DNA of 64,000 nucleotides from Lumnitzera littorea (lineage: Eukaryota; Streptophyta; Magnoliopsida; Myrtales; Combretaceae). Of this stretch, positions 34,293-46,660 are shown piece after piece. The stretch lies in assembly GCA_024138015.1 (NCBI GenBank), contig JAMXBB010000011.1, forward strand, positions 31,326,047 through 31,390,046, read 5' to 3'. The position numbers and the translations under genes are program-made. The notes beneath the pieces were generated by a model. It was not told where the DNA came from. It worked only from the letters and a program-made list of their open reading frames with translations, and made no database searches. The first letter of the stretch is position 1. Each line of letters starts with the position of its first letter.

Positions 34293-34531
34293 TTAAATCC
34301 TAATTATAATATATGTTGAAAATACGGTTAGATAAGTATCTTAATACGTATTTTTTTAAATCTTAATCGTAAAGTACATTCAAAATACGATCTAGAAACA
34401 TATCTTTTCTAAATCTTAACCATAAGATACGTTAAAGATACGATCTAGATACATATTTTTTTGGAAACTTAACCGTAAGATACGTATCTCGATACGTATT
34501 TTTTCTAAATCTCAAATGCAAGATACGTATA
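34293..34531. repeat. Degenerate ~50-60 bp minisatellite with GATACG core
   Basis: About five units recur with the order AAATCTTAACCGTAAGATACG, then a second (A)GATACG(A/T)-type box, then a T-run. Examples are at 34374, 34425 and 34475. Many ATACGTAT-type palindromes are present. Units vary in length, so the array is old. Confidence 0.6.
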
Positions 34532-34899
34532 TTTAAAAAAAAACATAATTTTATTAAAAAATGTAATTTTTCAATTAACTAAATTTTTTAGAAAATTAAG
34601 ATTATCTAAACAAACAAAGATGAAATATGAAAATAATAATAGACCTATACTTAAAAAATAGATTAGTAAAGAAAAAATAAAACTAACTAATGAATAAAAA
34701 TAAAAGTAAAAAAATTTTTCTTTTACCTAAATCGTTTGAGTCGCATGTAATAGTCGCGTTCATGTGCAGCGTATGTAAAGTAGCTAATGTGTACATTGTA
34801 GGTATAATGCAATGTGATCCTCAATGTAGAACTGGGTCATGTCCATTGACTGTTCTTGGCATAGAATTGATCAGCAAGTTTTGGTGCTGGCATGGATTG

Positions 34900-35420
34900 G
34901 TTGAGAGCAGGACGTTGGATTTAATCTAGACTTTGGATGGATGTTGGATTTAGATTGGCTTCAAATGGATGTTAGATTTGATGGTTACTTCGAATGTTAG
35001 ACTCAACTTCGAAATTGTTGGACTTCAAACGTTGGACTCGGCTTCAACTTTGGAATTGAATGGACTTCGAAATTGTTGATTTCGGAATTAGAGTTATTGG
35101 ACTTTAAACGTTGGACTCAGCTTCGACTTTGGAATTGAATGGACTTCGGAATTGGAGTTGCATTAGGGGCTTTGATTTCATCTATACTTACAACATGGAA
35201 TTGGATTGGAGCGTTAAGGAATTCTTCTAGACTTGTGGCATGGAATTAGAATGAAGCATCAAGGAATTCGTATGGACTTGCAGTATGGAATTAGATGTTG
35301 ATTTGTTTAGGAATTGGAAATTCGGAATTTGGAGATTGAGTTTTTGGAAATTTGGAAATGTGGACGCTAGAACTTCATTGAGGATTGGAAATTTGGTCAA
35401 GATTTGCATGTAAATTTTTA
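34900..35420. repeat. Degenerate repeats of GGACTT/GGAATT phrases, including a 79-bp pair
   Basis: The best pair is 35018-35096 and 35097-35160. Both hold AAACGTTGGACTC, then GCTTC(A/G)ACTTTGGAATTG, then AATGGACTTCG. The flanking text repeats GGAATTGGA and GGATGTTGGATTT in looser form. No open frame spans it. It is probably locally expanded simple sequence. Confidence 0.65.
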
Positions 35421-36066
35421 ACTAATAAAAAAGTTTAGAACTTCATTGCTAAATTCTTATTTATAAACCAAAAACTAAATCTTTCGTATCTTTTAATTAT
35501 GGATTTGATCTTTAATAAACGAAATGTACGATAAAGATTTGACTTAACTTCTAGAAATCCCATTTACATTTTCCATTTACCAAGCCTAATCTAATCAAAT
35601 AATTTAATCTAGCTTAATTAATAAATTATAAATTTAATCTGGTCTAATATAATTTAGATAAAAAACTCTACTTTATATCGGACATGACTAAAATTATTTT
35701 AGTAAAACCCAACTCTTCAATGATTTAAAATTTATTAAATTAATCATATACCGTTATCTGATTTGATCTTAAACAACTCGACGTGACTCGACTTGACTTG
35801 ATATTAATCGACTTAAGTCGATACGATTTGACTTGACTCTCTTTTTTATTTTTTATTTTTTCTTTTAAATTTCTTTTTTTTTTATTAGTATTTTTATTTT
35901 TTATTATTTTCTTATTTTTTGTTTTGTTGATTTTTAACCTGGCTCAAATAAAATAAAATGAAAAATATGGTAAAAGTAAGGTGTCTACACACTTACCTAT
36001 TGCAGTCTTATTGCAGTTGTGGAGGTAAGGAGAGAGGAAAGATGGGCTTCTCAAGCGTATGGTTGA
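35421..36066. other. AT-rich and T-rich low-complexity DNA
   Basis: No gene. 35755-35835 holds short GACTTGA/GACTCGA repeats, and 35838-35930 is almost entirely T with A. It is the left flank of element G. Confidence 0.5.
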
Positions 36067-36071
36067 TCTAG

Positions 36072-37045
36072 TGATGCATAATCCACGCAGCGGTGTTGGA
36101 CACCAATGGGGTTCGAATGGGAACAAGGAATGTGAAGTGAGAATGGGGTTTTGACTACAAATTTATATAAATATAACATACCAAGGCATAAACACAATTA
36201 GGGATTGAGTTCAAACTAGGGTTCGATATGACTCACGAATGTTAAATGTTGCTCGAGGTTTCAAATGAGAGGTTAAATGTGACTCACTAACTCGCTTAAA
36301 TGAAGAGGCTTACAATAATCTTAAGGATAAGATTTATAAGAATGCAAGAAAGATTAAAGAGTTATTCGATACTTAAAATAATCCGAAACACTAGCTTAAA
36401 AGGGCTCAAGAACGTTCTTACTTCCAAAAGGAACGTTTAAGTGTAAATTCTCTATCTAAATCTTTTTTACTACTCTTAATAATTATAATTGTTGCAATTT
36501 ATAGCAAGTCCTAAACCCCTAATAATAAAATTGTAAATAATATACAAGGCCTTAAATCTTAAAGAAAGGCTTACAATTGAAATAAGAAAAACATTTACAA
36601 AGTATACAAAACTGTGCATTTAACGCAGTAGTCAGCATGTAGTCATCTAAGCTGTCTATAGGCCCAAGCAGGGGCCGGTTGGCAATTGGGTGTCCAAGCT
36701 GAGGTAGGATGCTTTAGAGTCTTATTGTGCTTGGCCGAACTCCTAGTGAGGTCAGCCTACAGTTGCTACACTCTTGGATTGCTTGGTGAAAACTTTCCTA
36801 TACTATACAAAGCTGTTCTCTGGCCTTAAGTGCTCAGCCGTATGGTTTCCCGACTTCTCGGTAGACAATAAACTTGAAGCCGAGTAGCTTCTTTCCTTCT
36901 CCTTGGTCTTTTAGTATTAGCTCAGACTCGACAAAAGCCGTTAGACCTTGGCTTTGAACAATTTGGCTTCGGGTTAGAACAGGTCAACTTCAGCTTCCGA
37001 TAAATTGGGGTCAGCTTAAAGATCGTTGTAAACTGATTCCTATCA
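36072..37045 (-). repeat. Element G 3' LTR
   Basis: 974 bp, TG to CA on the plus strand; in element sense it starts TGATAGGAATCAG. It is collinear throughout with 39175-40125 (AATGGGGTTCGAATGGGAAC, TGCTACACTCTTGGATTGCT). In one ~107-base stretch I count about 14 differences, mostly transitions. Confidence 0.92.
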
Positions 37046-38855
37046 TCACCATAGCGTTGAAAAGAATTCATCCTCGACTTTAGTTGTGAGAATGGGCTTG
37101 GATACCGAATAGGCTCCTCTTCCCTTTTCTCTTTACCATAGGTGTCGGGCTATTTTGGATCTCTTCTACACTTATAAGGGTCAAGCAATAGCTCTTCCCA
37201 TCCTTTCATACCGTATAGGTGTTAAGGAAGTTGTCTTAGATAACTCTTAGTCATACTCCTAAGGTCAGCCAAGAAGCAAATTTGAGGCATTCATTGGCAC
37301 TACATCGAAGTCAACTTCATCCTTATATTGGCCAGCCTTGAACGTTACCCGAGCTCTTTTATGTATATGGACTATGCCCTTATCATTAAACTACTTCAGT
37401 CCATATGAGCGGGGATGTGGGTAGGTTGGTAATTTAATCTTCTTTATTAGCCAGGTAGAAACAATGTTGGTGCAACAACCTCCATCAACTACTAGGGAAC
37501 AGGTCTTCCCATTCACCAAACATCGGATCTGAAATAAGTTCTCCCTTTGACCTAAGTCTTCCATCATGTTGGCTCGTCTACTCATTAGGGCCAAAGGTTC
37601 TCCCTCATCGAGGTAGACATTTATTGCTTCCTCACTCTCAGAGCTCTCATCACTTTAGCTCTCTACTTGAGCATCGAGTCCTTCACCCTTCAAAATCATT
37701 ACCCTTTTGTTTGGGCATTGGGAAGCAACGTATTCGTAGCCTAAGTATTTGAAGCACTTAACTTCTCGAGCTTTAGTATTGGGCACTCTCTCCTTTTGTT
37801 CTTTCTTAGCGCCAGCCTAGTTAGGTTAGCTAAACTCTCCTTTCTTCATCCTTTTCTTGGTTTTTTTTTTTTTCATACCTCTCAGGCTCAAGGTTGCCTT
37901 ATTGAGGTTGGATGGTTAGCCTCTGATGCTTCCTCCTCCTCTAACATTCTACTCTTAAGGCTAGGTTAATCAGTTTATCCAATGAATTGAATGGCTAGAG
38001 TTCAACTATGTCAGCAATGTTATCTTAGAGTTTACTCAGGAACCTGGCAATGGTGTGGTCTTATGGCTTGACAATCTCACATCTCGTCATTAAAGTTTCG
38101 AACTCCTGCAAGTGCTCTTCAATAGTATTTCGACCTTACCTCAAGTGCTGAAAAGCATGGAACATCTCTTACTTGAAATAGGTTGGCACAAAGTGTTGAT
38201 TCATGAAACTCTTCATAAGCCTCCAAGTTTTGATCGGCTCTTCTTCGTTGGCATCTCGCTTGGCGATCAACTTATTCTACCAAAGACTTGCATATTTAGT
38301 AAGGGATAATGAGGCTAGCTTGACCTTAGTTCTATCATCACACTCATAGCATTTAAACAACTTCTCGACTCAAGGAACCTAGTTAAGGAACTCTTTAGGT
38401 CAGTTACTACCATTGAAGGTCAACAACTTAAGCTTAATGTTGTCAAGTCTTTGGTTTCGCACTGGGGCTCATCCCTTGCATTTCAACATGGTTGGTTCAT
38501 CTCTAATTAGCCACTTCTATTAGAGCTTTACTTGGCCATATCCCTTCTTAGCCTTGGCTCTCTTCTCCAGTCTCCTTAGTTCACCTTAGAGTCAATGCTC
38601 CTGCCATTGCTTCTCTTCAACTTGGGTTGATTTTCTCTTCTCCTTAACTTGGTTGTTGTTCAACATTATTAAGATCATTTGAACCACTTCAACTGGTGGA
38701 TGTGCATTCCCTTCTTTCACCTTGGCCTTTGACTAACCTATTAAGCTCCTAGATAGAGTCAGTGAGATTCTAAATTTGATATTTCAATTTATCAGCATAT
38801 CATCTCAAGTTTCCATGAGGATTATCACAATGTTGTTGACATTATCTTCTAACAT
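37046..38855 (-). pseudogene. Element G gag-protease
   Basis: The minus-strand ATG at 38853-38855 opens the same N-terminus as element B (MLEDN). After the capsid region, the knuckle at 37706-37759 reads KCFKYLGYEYVASQCPNK: a CCHC box whose second Cys and His are both Tyr. An acidic linker leads to the protease at 37391-37594 (ENLFQIRCLVNGKTCSLV, active site VVDGGCCTN, LIKKIKLPTYPHP) and its tail (KRARVTFKAGQYKDEVDF). Stops interrupt capsid and tail. No RT, RNase H or integrase text is present between protease and LTR. Confidence 0.87.
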
Positions 38856-39155
38856 TTTTGTATAGTAATTTTTAGAAAATTAAACAAACACGTTTTGCAA
38901 CAGAAACACTACAACAAAAATGACTAAAGTAACCTAGAAATGACTACTAATCAACGTCTGTAGCTACCCATAGCTGTTAAATACTTCCATAGCAACTATA
39001 ATCAATTGCTGAAACTACTATTTCTTAACTCAATTAGCAGCGTAATCCCACAACTAGTAAAAACATGAACAATGCACTACAATACAAAACAACACTAATA
39101 TATGTCTAAACCACAAATGAACATTGAAGAACACTAACACATGTGTCTCCTTAAA

Positions 39156-39167
39156 GCTCTGAAACCA
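39156..39167 (-). other. Element G primer-binding site
   Basis: The minus strand reads TGGTTTCAGAGC, 11 of 12 against the tRNA-iMet complement. It is seven bases from the 5' LTR, the same spacing as in E1. Confidence 0.88.
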
Positions 39168-39174
39168 ACAAAGC

Positions 39175-40125
39175 TGATGTGTAATCAACGCAATGATCTT
39201 GGATGCCAATGGGGTTCGAATGGGAACAAGGAATGGGAAGTGAGAATAGGATTTTGACTGCAAATGTATATGAATATCAGACACCAAGGCACAAACACAA
39301 TCAAGGGTTGAGCTAGAAATAGGGTTCGATATGACTCACGAATGTTAAATATTGCTTGAGGTTTCAAATGGGGGGTTAAATATGACTTACTAACTCACTC
39401 AAATGAGGGGGTTCACCACAATGTTAAGGACAAGATTGATAAGAACACAAAAAAGATTAAAGAGTTATTCGATGCTCAATAATCCAAAACACCAACTTAA
39501 AAGGTCTCAAGAATAACCTTACTTCCAGAAGGAACGTTCAAGTGTAAATTCTCTATCTGAATGTTCTTTACTGCCTTTGATAATTACAATTGTTGCTATT
39601 TATAGCAAGTCCTAAAACCCTAGCCGCAAAACTGTAAATAATATACAAGGCCTTAAACCTTAATGAAAGGCCCATAATTGAAATAAGAAAAACATTTACA
39701 AAGTATATAAAATTGTGCATTTAACGTAATGGTCAGCATGTAGTCATCTAAGCTATTTATGGGCTTGAGCAAAGGTTGGTTGGTAGTCAGGTGTTCGAGC
39801 TGAGGTAGGATGCTTGGGTATCTTATTGTGCTTAGCCAAACTCCTAGTGAGGTCAGCCTACAGTTGCTACACTCTTGGATTGCTTAATGCGAACTTTCCT
39901 ATGTTGTGTAGAGCTGTTCTTTAGCCTTGAGTGCTTAGCCGTATGGTTTCCCAGCTTCTTGGTAGACGACAGACTTGAGGCCGAGTAGCTCCTTTCCTTC
40001 CCCTCGGTCTTCTAGTATTAGCTCAACTTCAACAAAAGCTATTCGACCTTGGCTTTGAACAATTTAGCCTCGAGTTAGAATTGGTTGGCATCTGCTTAGA
40101 GATCGTTGTGGACTGATTCCTTTCA
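39175..40125 (-). repeat. Element G 5' LTR
   Basis: This 951-bp partner of 36072-37045 is bordered on the right by the TCTAG target duplication. Confidence 0.92.
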
Positions 40126-40130
40126 TCTAG

Positions 40131-41141
40131 TCTAAAGGTGTTTAAGTTAGCTAGGTGACATGGTGATAATGTTACCGTACCGACATGGAGATAGTTGGAG
40201 TTTACATTAGCAAAGGGCTTAGGTGAAGATGTTCAAGTTGAGTGACTTAAGGGTTAAGTAAGAGTGACTGACTTGAACAGGTTGCCAACTAGGTCAAGTT
40301 AGGTGCTCTAGCCTCGAGGTGAGATCCAGGAGGTTTGACCTCCTTAGTTGATAAAGAGTATTGAGCAATTAAAACATCATCTGGTCAGGGTAGTATAAGG
40401 TGATCCAAAGAGACTACACATGATTAGAATGGAATGCCCATATGTCGAGTCAGATGGGTAGCTCGAGGTGAGTACTCAATTGGTCAAGCTAGGCATTCAA
40501 GCCAAGGTAAATATCTAATAAGTGAGGCACTTCAAATAATAAGGGTGCAGAGTAAAGGTGTTGAGTATGCAGAGGTATTAGATGGTTTAGGCTCGTAAGT
40601 TAAGCTGAGCTTACCATTGTTTAAGTGGCTCCCATCTATTTGTATTGAGGCATAGTGTTGTTGAAGTGCTGAAGGAGTTCTGTTTATGACATAGAAGTTG
40701 AAGGGGCCCTAGGAAAACTTCTTTTGGAAGCCAACCTTTCAAATTCTCACTACATCATGTGCTTTCATGGTGCACTTAATATGATGTGAAAGGTACCCTA
40801 TCTTTATAGAGTTGCATGTAATCACAAATGTTCTATCCTTAAAGCTCAACCATTCGATCAAAACCCTTAACAGGTGTCATCATCATGCTTCTTTGGGGCG
40901 ATTTTCATTTGCACATATCCCTATAACCATCTATGCATTTTACTAGGTTTGTACTTATGAGTACCCTTCAACACTCTCATTTACTCTTTCCACATCTCTT
41001 TCTTGATATGCACTTATTTAAAATGCTTACAACAAATTCTCTCACTTCCTTAGTTATTCATCCTTTAGGTTTCCAAGTTCTTTTTAAGTTTCACTCTTCA
41101 ACATCAAAATGTCGATTAGTAGTAGAGTGAATATAAGTTAG
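40131..41141. other. Non-coding, probably retroelement-derived
   Basis: No open frame or LTR pair is visible. The text resembles untranslated retroelement DNA (CTCGAGGTGAG, CAAGTTAGGTGC repeats). It precedes the gypsy ORF fragment at 41142 and may be its 5' region. Confidence 0.35.
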
Positions 41142-42000
41142 ATGCCTTTTGATGCGTCTAAATATAATGTGATAACTAATTCCGAAGCCACAAGGAGTGA
41201 TCCTCTCTATAGAGAAGAGGATGAACTCTCATCACTAGTACAATTAGATAATAGTTTGAGAATGGTGGTTAAGGCACTAGATAGAATGAGACACATCAAT
41301 GCCATCCTTAAGGATGTTTATGTATTCGATCTCTTATCCGATGCCACGAACTTGTTCATCAAGATTAAAGTAAAAAAGGGTCCGAGTAGTTAGATCAGTA
41401 AAAGTAAACCTTCTACCATTAATTGGGTCCTAGAGAATCTTATAATTGGACCAACTCTAGGCTAGGCAACGCGACTGTTGACAAGAGAGGAATGGATACC
41501 TTTACTGTTGGGGATGCACTTTGTAGTATTTGAAAAGTGCTTGGAGTATGGGATACGTCTCCCCTTAAGTGAGTTTAAGAAGGAACTCTTTGATTTCCAT
41601 CGGTGTAGTTTGGCGCAAATCCGTTCGAATGGGGAGAAGAGTGTTTAGAGGTTTGGTTGATTCTATTACAGGTTAGCAGGAAAAGTTCCTAATGGTGGAG
41701 CTGCCAGAACAAGATGGCTTTTAGATGTAGTAGACTACATTGGTCTGAACTAGTGGTATGAAAGAGCTTAGGCTTAGTAACGCTGAGGCCACGAGAGAGA
41801 TATAGGCCTTCATGGCCTTAAGGCATGGCTAAGAGATAAACGTTAGGAGATAGTAGAGAGATAGTTCAAGTATCCAATCTCCAAGCTCTTTGCCAGCATG
41901 AAGAAGGTTATGGTGAAGAAAATGATGGAAGGTACACATTCATTTTCCACGAATAGCTTCTTCCGTCATCTTAGTGTGAGTCTATGTAGAACTATGCTTT
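41142..42000 (+). pseudogene. Orphan fragment of a gypsy-type extra ORF (Transposase_28-like)
   Basis: An 83-codon frame (MPFDASKYNVITNSEATRSD) is followed, after a stop, by text near 41500-41640 reading FVVFEKCLEYGIRLPLSEF, KKELFDFHRCSLAQIRSNG. This matches the pattern of the plant 'putative gypsy type transposon' domain (PF04195, Transposase_28), a leading ORF of Tat/Ogre-like elements with unknown function. Trp/Gln-position stops interrupt it. No gag or LTR of the same copy is attached; element H lies directly downstream. Confidence 0.65.
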
Positions 42001-42119
42001 GTCTAACATCCTTTCAAGGAAAGGGGAAGGATCCTCTCTATTGCTTTTGTTCATACTAATCATCTCTAATTAAAGCTTCCGAGTTTTAAAGTTTATAAAC
42101 CTATATTCTATTCTTAACT

Positions 42120-42220
42120 TGGTTTAATAGGCAAGTATACCTATTGTTTAATAACATGGGTTAACTTCACTACGAAAAAGGATTCAAACACTAGTACTAA
42201 TTACTCATCCTATTAACTAG
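42120..42220 (-). repeat. Element H 3' LTR, distal part
   Basis: AATAGGCAAGTATACCTATTG and CAAACACTAGTACTAATTAC, read in reverse, resemble the LTR 3' ends of plant Athila-like and large non-autonomous elements. The sequence is cut at 42220 by element F and resumes at 51095 (GTTAGCAATCTAATTTATC). Confidence 0.55.
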
Positions 42221-44323
42221 TGTAGATACTTAATTGTTATCCCCTTTAATTTTTTCAATAAGGTACATGGTCCTAAATTAGGAAAAATGAAAAAAAAAAG
42301 AAAAATAAGGAAAAAAAACCCTAAAAATAAGAAATTTAGAAATATACACAAAAAGTAGAAAATTTAATAAAAGAAAAAAAATCAAGAAAATTAAAGAAAG
42401 CCAAAAAATAAGAAATTTAGAAAAATACAAAAAAAAAAGAGAAGATTTTAGAAAAGCTAAAAAAAAAAAAGAAATATAGAAAAAATCAGAAAAATTTAAA
42501 ATTTAGAAACATACAAAAAATAGAAGATTTAGAAAATAATAAATCTTTTAGATAGTTTAGTAGATTATAATTTTTTAATTTAGATAAAATAAAGAAAGGG
42601 TCATAAGGCCTAAGCATAGATTTGAATCTAACTCAAGTTGACCTAAGCCTTACACATATGAATAAGGAAAAACTAATAGGCCAGCTAGATAAGTACTTAG
42701 ACATGATATTGCATATGACTTGGAGATCTTGGATTCAATCCATGGAAAGTGCAAAATGCATCTTTTATTTTCTTTTCTCGCTTTATTGCTATGTCATCAC
42801 TACATCATTTACCAACTCACTCCTAAGTATGGTAAGCACACTCTTACACACATTGGATATACTTCGATACAATCCTATGCACGTTGAACACACTTTGATA
42901 TACTTCTACATGTGTAGCTTTGTATTTAGCATTATATATTATCCAGGTTCACCCAACCCAAACATGGAAGAAAATCATATTGTATTTAATATTTTCTATC
43001 CTTAACTCAACCATGATACCCATAATAGGAGTTTACTCTTCATTTTCAACATGTAACAAAGCTTCGAAACACTTTAGAAAAACAAAAATCAAAGCTGCTT
43101 CTCTCTAGCATAGTTTCTCTCTCTCTCTTTAGGATAGCATCCCTTACAATGTTTTTTCGACGAAAACCACCACCATGTTCAGATTCCCTACACTCAAAAA
43201 CCTTAGATTCGACACTCAAAATCTAATTTTCTAAGTCAATTCGAGTCAACCAAAGTTGATTGAAGCCGATTGGAGTTGACTTGAGCCAACGTAAGCTAAA
43301 TTGAGCCAACTCGAGCCAATCCAAGCCAACTTGAGTCGATTTGAGCCAATTTAAGCCGATTTGAGCCACCTTAAGCCGACCAAGCTAACCCTGACCTGAC
43401 TTGGTCTATTGCCTTTTTTTTTTTAAATTAAGTTTTATTTATTTATTTGTAAACATAATAATAAATGGGAAAAAGAAAAAAAAAAGAAGAAAAGAGAAAG
43501 GAAGAAATAAAAAAAATAGAGTAGAAAAAAAAAGAAAATCCATTTTTATTTTTTTTAGAAATAAAATAAGTGAGTAATAGATGAATAAATAAATCACTTA
43601 GAAAAAAAAAAGTCTTTTTTAATAAATAAAATAAATGAACCCTTTTCAAAATCAAGATCTTACTTAGAATTTTCAAAAATAAACATCAATTAGGCCCCTT
43701 TAGAATATTTTCCTTAAATAAATTGAATTGGATTAAAACATAAACTCGACCTTTTTTTCAAAAGTTAAAATCAATCAACTTGCTGATATTTTTGAAATGA
43801 ACTATGGAAGTTTAATCCTTAATAATAAGTACTTAGGCACTTGTATGCAAATAAGGGGACAACTTCAAATATGGAAAGTTTTATTTTTTTCATCTTTATA
43901 AATATTTGTGTAAATTAATTAAATTAGTCACGTGTGATATGATTAGTTGTTTAAAAATTGAACAAGGGTATTATTGAAAAGTAAAATTAAAATTGGGAAG
44001 TTAAAAAGTGACACCCATATAAGGTTTAATATGATAGCTCTTGGATCCAGATCTCTCATTTTAGAAAATGATTTTGTAAAATTTGTTTTCTCGTTAGACT
44101 AGTAATTAAGTTATAACTAATCCATCTAATTGGTTATAACTTAACTCTTTTGCTTGACTCCAATCGAGTGGCAACTCCAAAGTGTTTCCAAGATAAAAAG
44201 AAAAAATGATTTTCTTTATACTTTAGTCGAGGGTTAGTATTAAATAGGTAAAATTTAATACTAATCAGTTTAAAGAAGACTTAATTTATTATTAAAATGG
44301 GGAGGAGAAAACCATGCTTAACA
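42221..44323 (+). repeat. Element F 5' LTR
   Basis: 2,103 bp from TGTAGATACTTAATTG to CTTAACA. Its start is a purine-rich region (42280-42530) with degenerate repeats of AAGAAATTTAGAAAAATAC. It holds an extra ~360 bases (about 43033-43390) that are absent from the 3' LTR. This extra segment includes a TC microsatellite (43118-43131) and the GAGCCAA minisatellite. Confidence 0.85.
43225..43400. repeat. ~11-bp minisatellite, GAGCCAA(C/T)TT-like units
   Basis: About 12-15 degenerate units such as TTGAGCCAACT, CGAGCCAATCC, AAGCCGATTT follow each other in the R/U5-like part of the element F 5' LTR. The 3' LTR lacks the array, with CTTGAGTCGACTCGG at the corresponding junction (about 50131). Confidence 0.7.
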
Positions 44324-44328
44324 GCTTA

Positions 44329-44346
44329 GTGACTCCATTGGGGACG
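44329..44346 (+). other. Candidate element F primer-binding region
   Basis: GTGACTCCATTGGGGACG follows the 5' LTR end. Similar GGCGACTC..CTGGGGA text is common right after the LTR of Tat-group elements, from memory. The priming tRNA was not identified. Confidence 0.45.
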
Positions 44347-45347
44347 TCAAGAAGGTTAGCCATTTAAAAACTTTCCGAAATTAAATTTGCATCTTAAAAT
44401 ACCTATGTTATTTATTTATTTATTGTAATGTTTTTAGATTATTGTATTCATTTGTTCATGTACATACCCGAGACATTGAGAGAATGATTGCATTAAGGAT
44501 ACATGGTAGATACAGTTAGACTTAGGCCATCTTAAGACCCTAGGAGGGGGGCCATTGTGTAGGCTTTGAGTATAGTAGGGTAACTATCACTCAGGATTAA
44601 TTAAACCACCCTACTTAAGCTTCGATGTTACCAATAAATTGTTTCCTCAAAAACATGTGAGGTTATAATGCTTAAAAACCTTTTAAATCTAGCTTGATTG
44701 CATATATAACTTTAAGACTGGCAAATAAATAGTAATGGGGCATGTCACCTATGAATAGTCGGAACTCTATTAGAATTCCATTTAACCTCACCCCCTAAAA
44801 AAAAAAGATTGTAATATACTTTCCCAATACATTTTGTACAGGACTTTTCCATTGTAAAATTGTAGTTTCCCTATAAATTTAGTATAAATAACATTCTTAT
44901 GTAACATTTCAATTTCTCTATATTATAATAATGGAACTTTGGTAAGGTCTCAATCCTAAACCCTTTTATATTGCCAAATTACTATTTAGTCGCCAGTCCT
45001 TTATAGCTGCATCCACATGCCCTCACATTGCATTTTTTATTTTTCTTGTAATTAGTTATGTTTAAATAACATCTTGAGAGTTGTGTCCTTGAGTTTTTAA
45101 AGTCATTTTCTCTATGCCTTCTACTCTAAATCTTTCCAATCTTTTCTCCTATGCATCCTTAGGATTATTTTTCTTGTAGGATTGTAAATATTTAGGCTCC
45201 CGATTCCTTAGAAATGTTTTTCTACTCATTTCTCACAACTTATAAATAAGTCTTATCCTTTTCTCTTTCTTAAAAGGAAGAGTATTCTTTCAAAAAAGAA
45301 AATAAAATGAAGAAGTTACTAATAGGTGAGGATTTTTTTCTGAAGTA

Positions 45348-46660
45348 ATGGCCAGTAGCAGAAATAACGATAAACTTGATGGCATTAACCCTACAGAAGT
45401 AAGGTTTCATTCATTAGAGCAAACTGTGGAAAAAATCATAGATCAGTTAAGTTTCCTTATTGACAATATTGCTTTACTTAGAGCCACATCAAATGAAGAG
45501 CTCTCTAGAGCTCATTGTAGAAAGAATATTGGGGCCTTACCTTCGGAAGTGGAAGAGAAATATCTAAAGGCTAATCCAACTTTTAAGTTTTTTGAATCAG
45601 AAGGGGTATATCCAGAAGTAAACCCAACTTTTGTGCCTAATACATATTCATTCCCAATTAATAAAACGCTAATTAACTCTATGGCTAATTGGGATAGTTT
45701 AAAAGAATTGGAAAGAAAGTTGACCCAACAAAATATTGAGAAAATGAGGGTGTTTGGAGGCTTTGATGGATTTGAGTAGGCTTAGATCATTGACCTTTCT
45801 GCATTTGATGTTAAGGCTTACCTAGAAAAATTCAAAATACCAAAGCTTGAGAAGTATGATGAGACTAGATACCTAAAGCTATAGATTAGATGATTCATCT
45901 GCAAAATGGGCAAATATGTTCAAAATAATCAACTCACGATACAAACTTTCTAAGATAGTTTGCTACGTTAACCTAGTATGCCTAGCTTGATCTCAACCAG
46001 ATCAATACTTAGGACAAGTTGGCTCGAGCATTTTATGAGCAATACAAGTTCAACATTGAGATTGCTCCTTCGATTTGGGACTTATGTACAATGAGAAAAA
46101 AGAAAAATGTGTCATTTAAGGAATATGCCCAAAGATGGAGGGGCATGGCAGCTAGAATCATTCTTCCTCTCCCTAAAAAAGGATTAATATATATCTTTAT
46201 TGACTCGTTGGAGGAACCATATTATGGATACTTATTAAGTAATACAATGGCCAGTTTTGTGGACATTGTACTTACTGAGAGCTAAGTCGAAGAAGCCATT
46301 AGGACAGGGCGGCTAACCGGAAAAAGACTAGCCTTACTAAATTTAGGGGCATATATAAATACTACAACTTCAACGCTTGTACCGAGCAAAAAAAAAAGGC
46401 CTAAAAATACCTAGAAGAAAGTTCACTCAAATCCCTACTTTGTTATCTCAAGTCATTGACTAACTAAGAAACAACGGCTTATTGCAATAGAAAGCCCCCA
46501 ATGCTAGGATACAAGTTAGGGAAATACGATCCAAATGCACAATGTGAATATCATATGGGTCAATTGGGGCATTCTATTGACAACTGCTAGGAATTGGAAA
46601 GCAAAGTTCAAGACCTAATTGTTGTAGGGGCAATTTAATTGGACTCAATTTAAGGATAGG
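45348..46660 (+). pseudogene. Element F gag (Tat type)
   Basis: The ATG at 45348 opens a 143-codon intact frame (MASSRNNDKLDGINPTEVRF), including a likely coiled N-terminal part and an ELERKLTQQNIEKMRVFGG stretch. After stops the capsid domain continues: FKIPKLEKYDETRYLKL and KMGKYVQNNQLTIQTF near 45825-45950, then an open stretch at 46019-46285 (ARAFYEQYKFNIEIAPS, SFKEYAQRWRGMAARI). The knuckle near 46543-46587 reads CEYHMGQLGHSIDNC, the C-x2-H-x5-H-x4-C form typical of Tat-group gag. The frame is broken in only a few places, so this is one of the better-kept coding regions here. Confidence 0.85.

Larger units (their letters stand above)
36072..40125 (-). mobile_element. Element G: second copy of the gag-protease family
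   Basis: LTRs 36072-37045 and 39175-40125 flank 2.13 kb holding only gag and protease on the minus strand. A perfect target duplication TCTAG (36067-36071 and 40126-40130) proves an intact transposition unit with no pol. LTR text such as GTTCGTGAGTCATATCGAAC (minus) matches element B's GTTCGTGAGTTGTATTGAAC. The gag starts also match across about 130 bases. The coding frame runs to the 3' LTR junction (SVSKPILTTK ... EFFSTLW, stop), so the protease is immediately followed by the LTR by design. Confidence 0.92.

Noticed and set aside
43443..43676. 77-codon minus-strand frame rich in Phe, Ser and Leu
   Set aside because: It is the complement of A-rich low-complexity DNA in the element F LTR; the same sequence in the other LTR gives a similar artefact (50184-50369).
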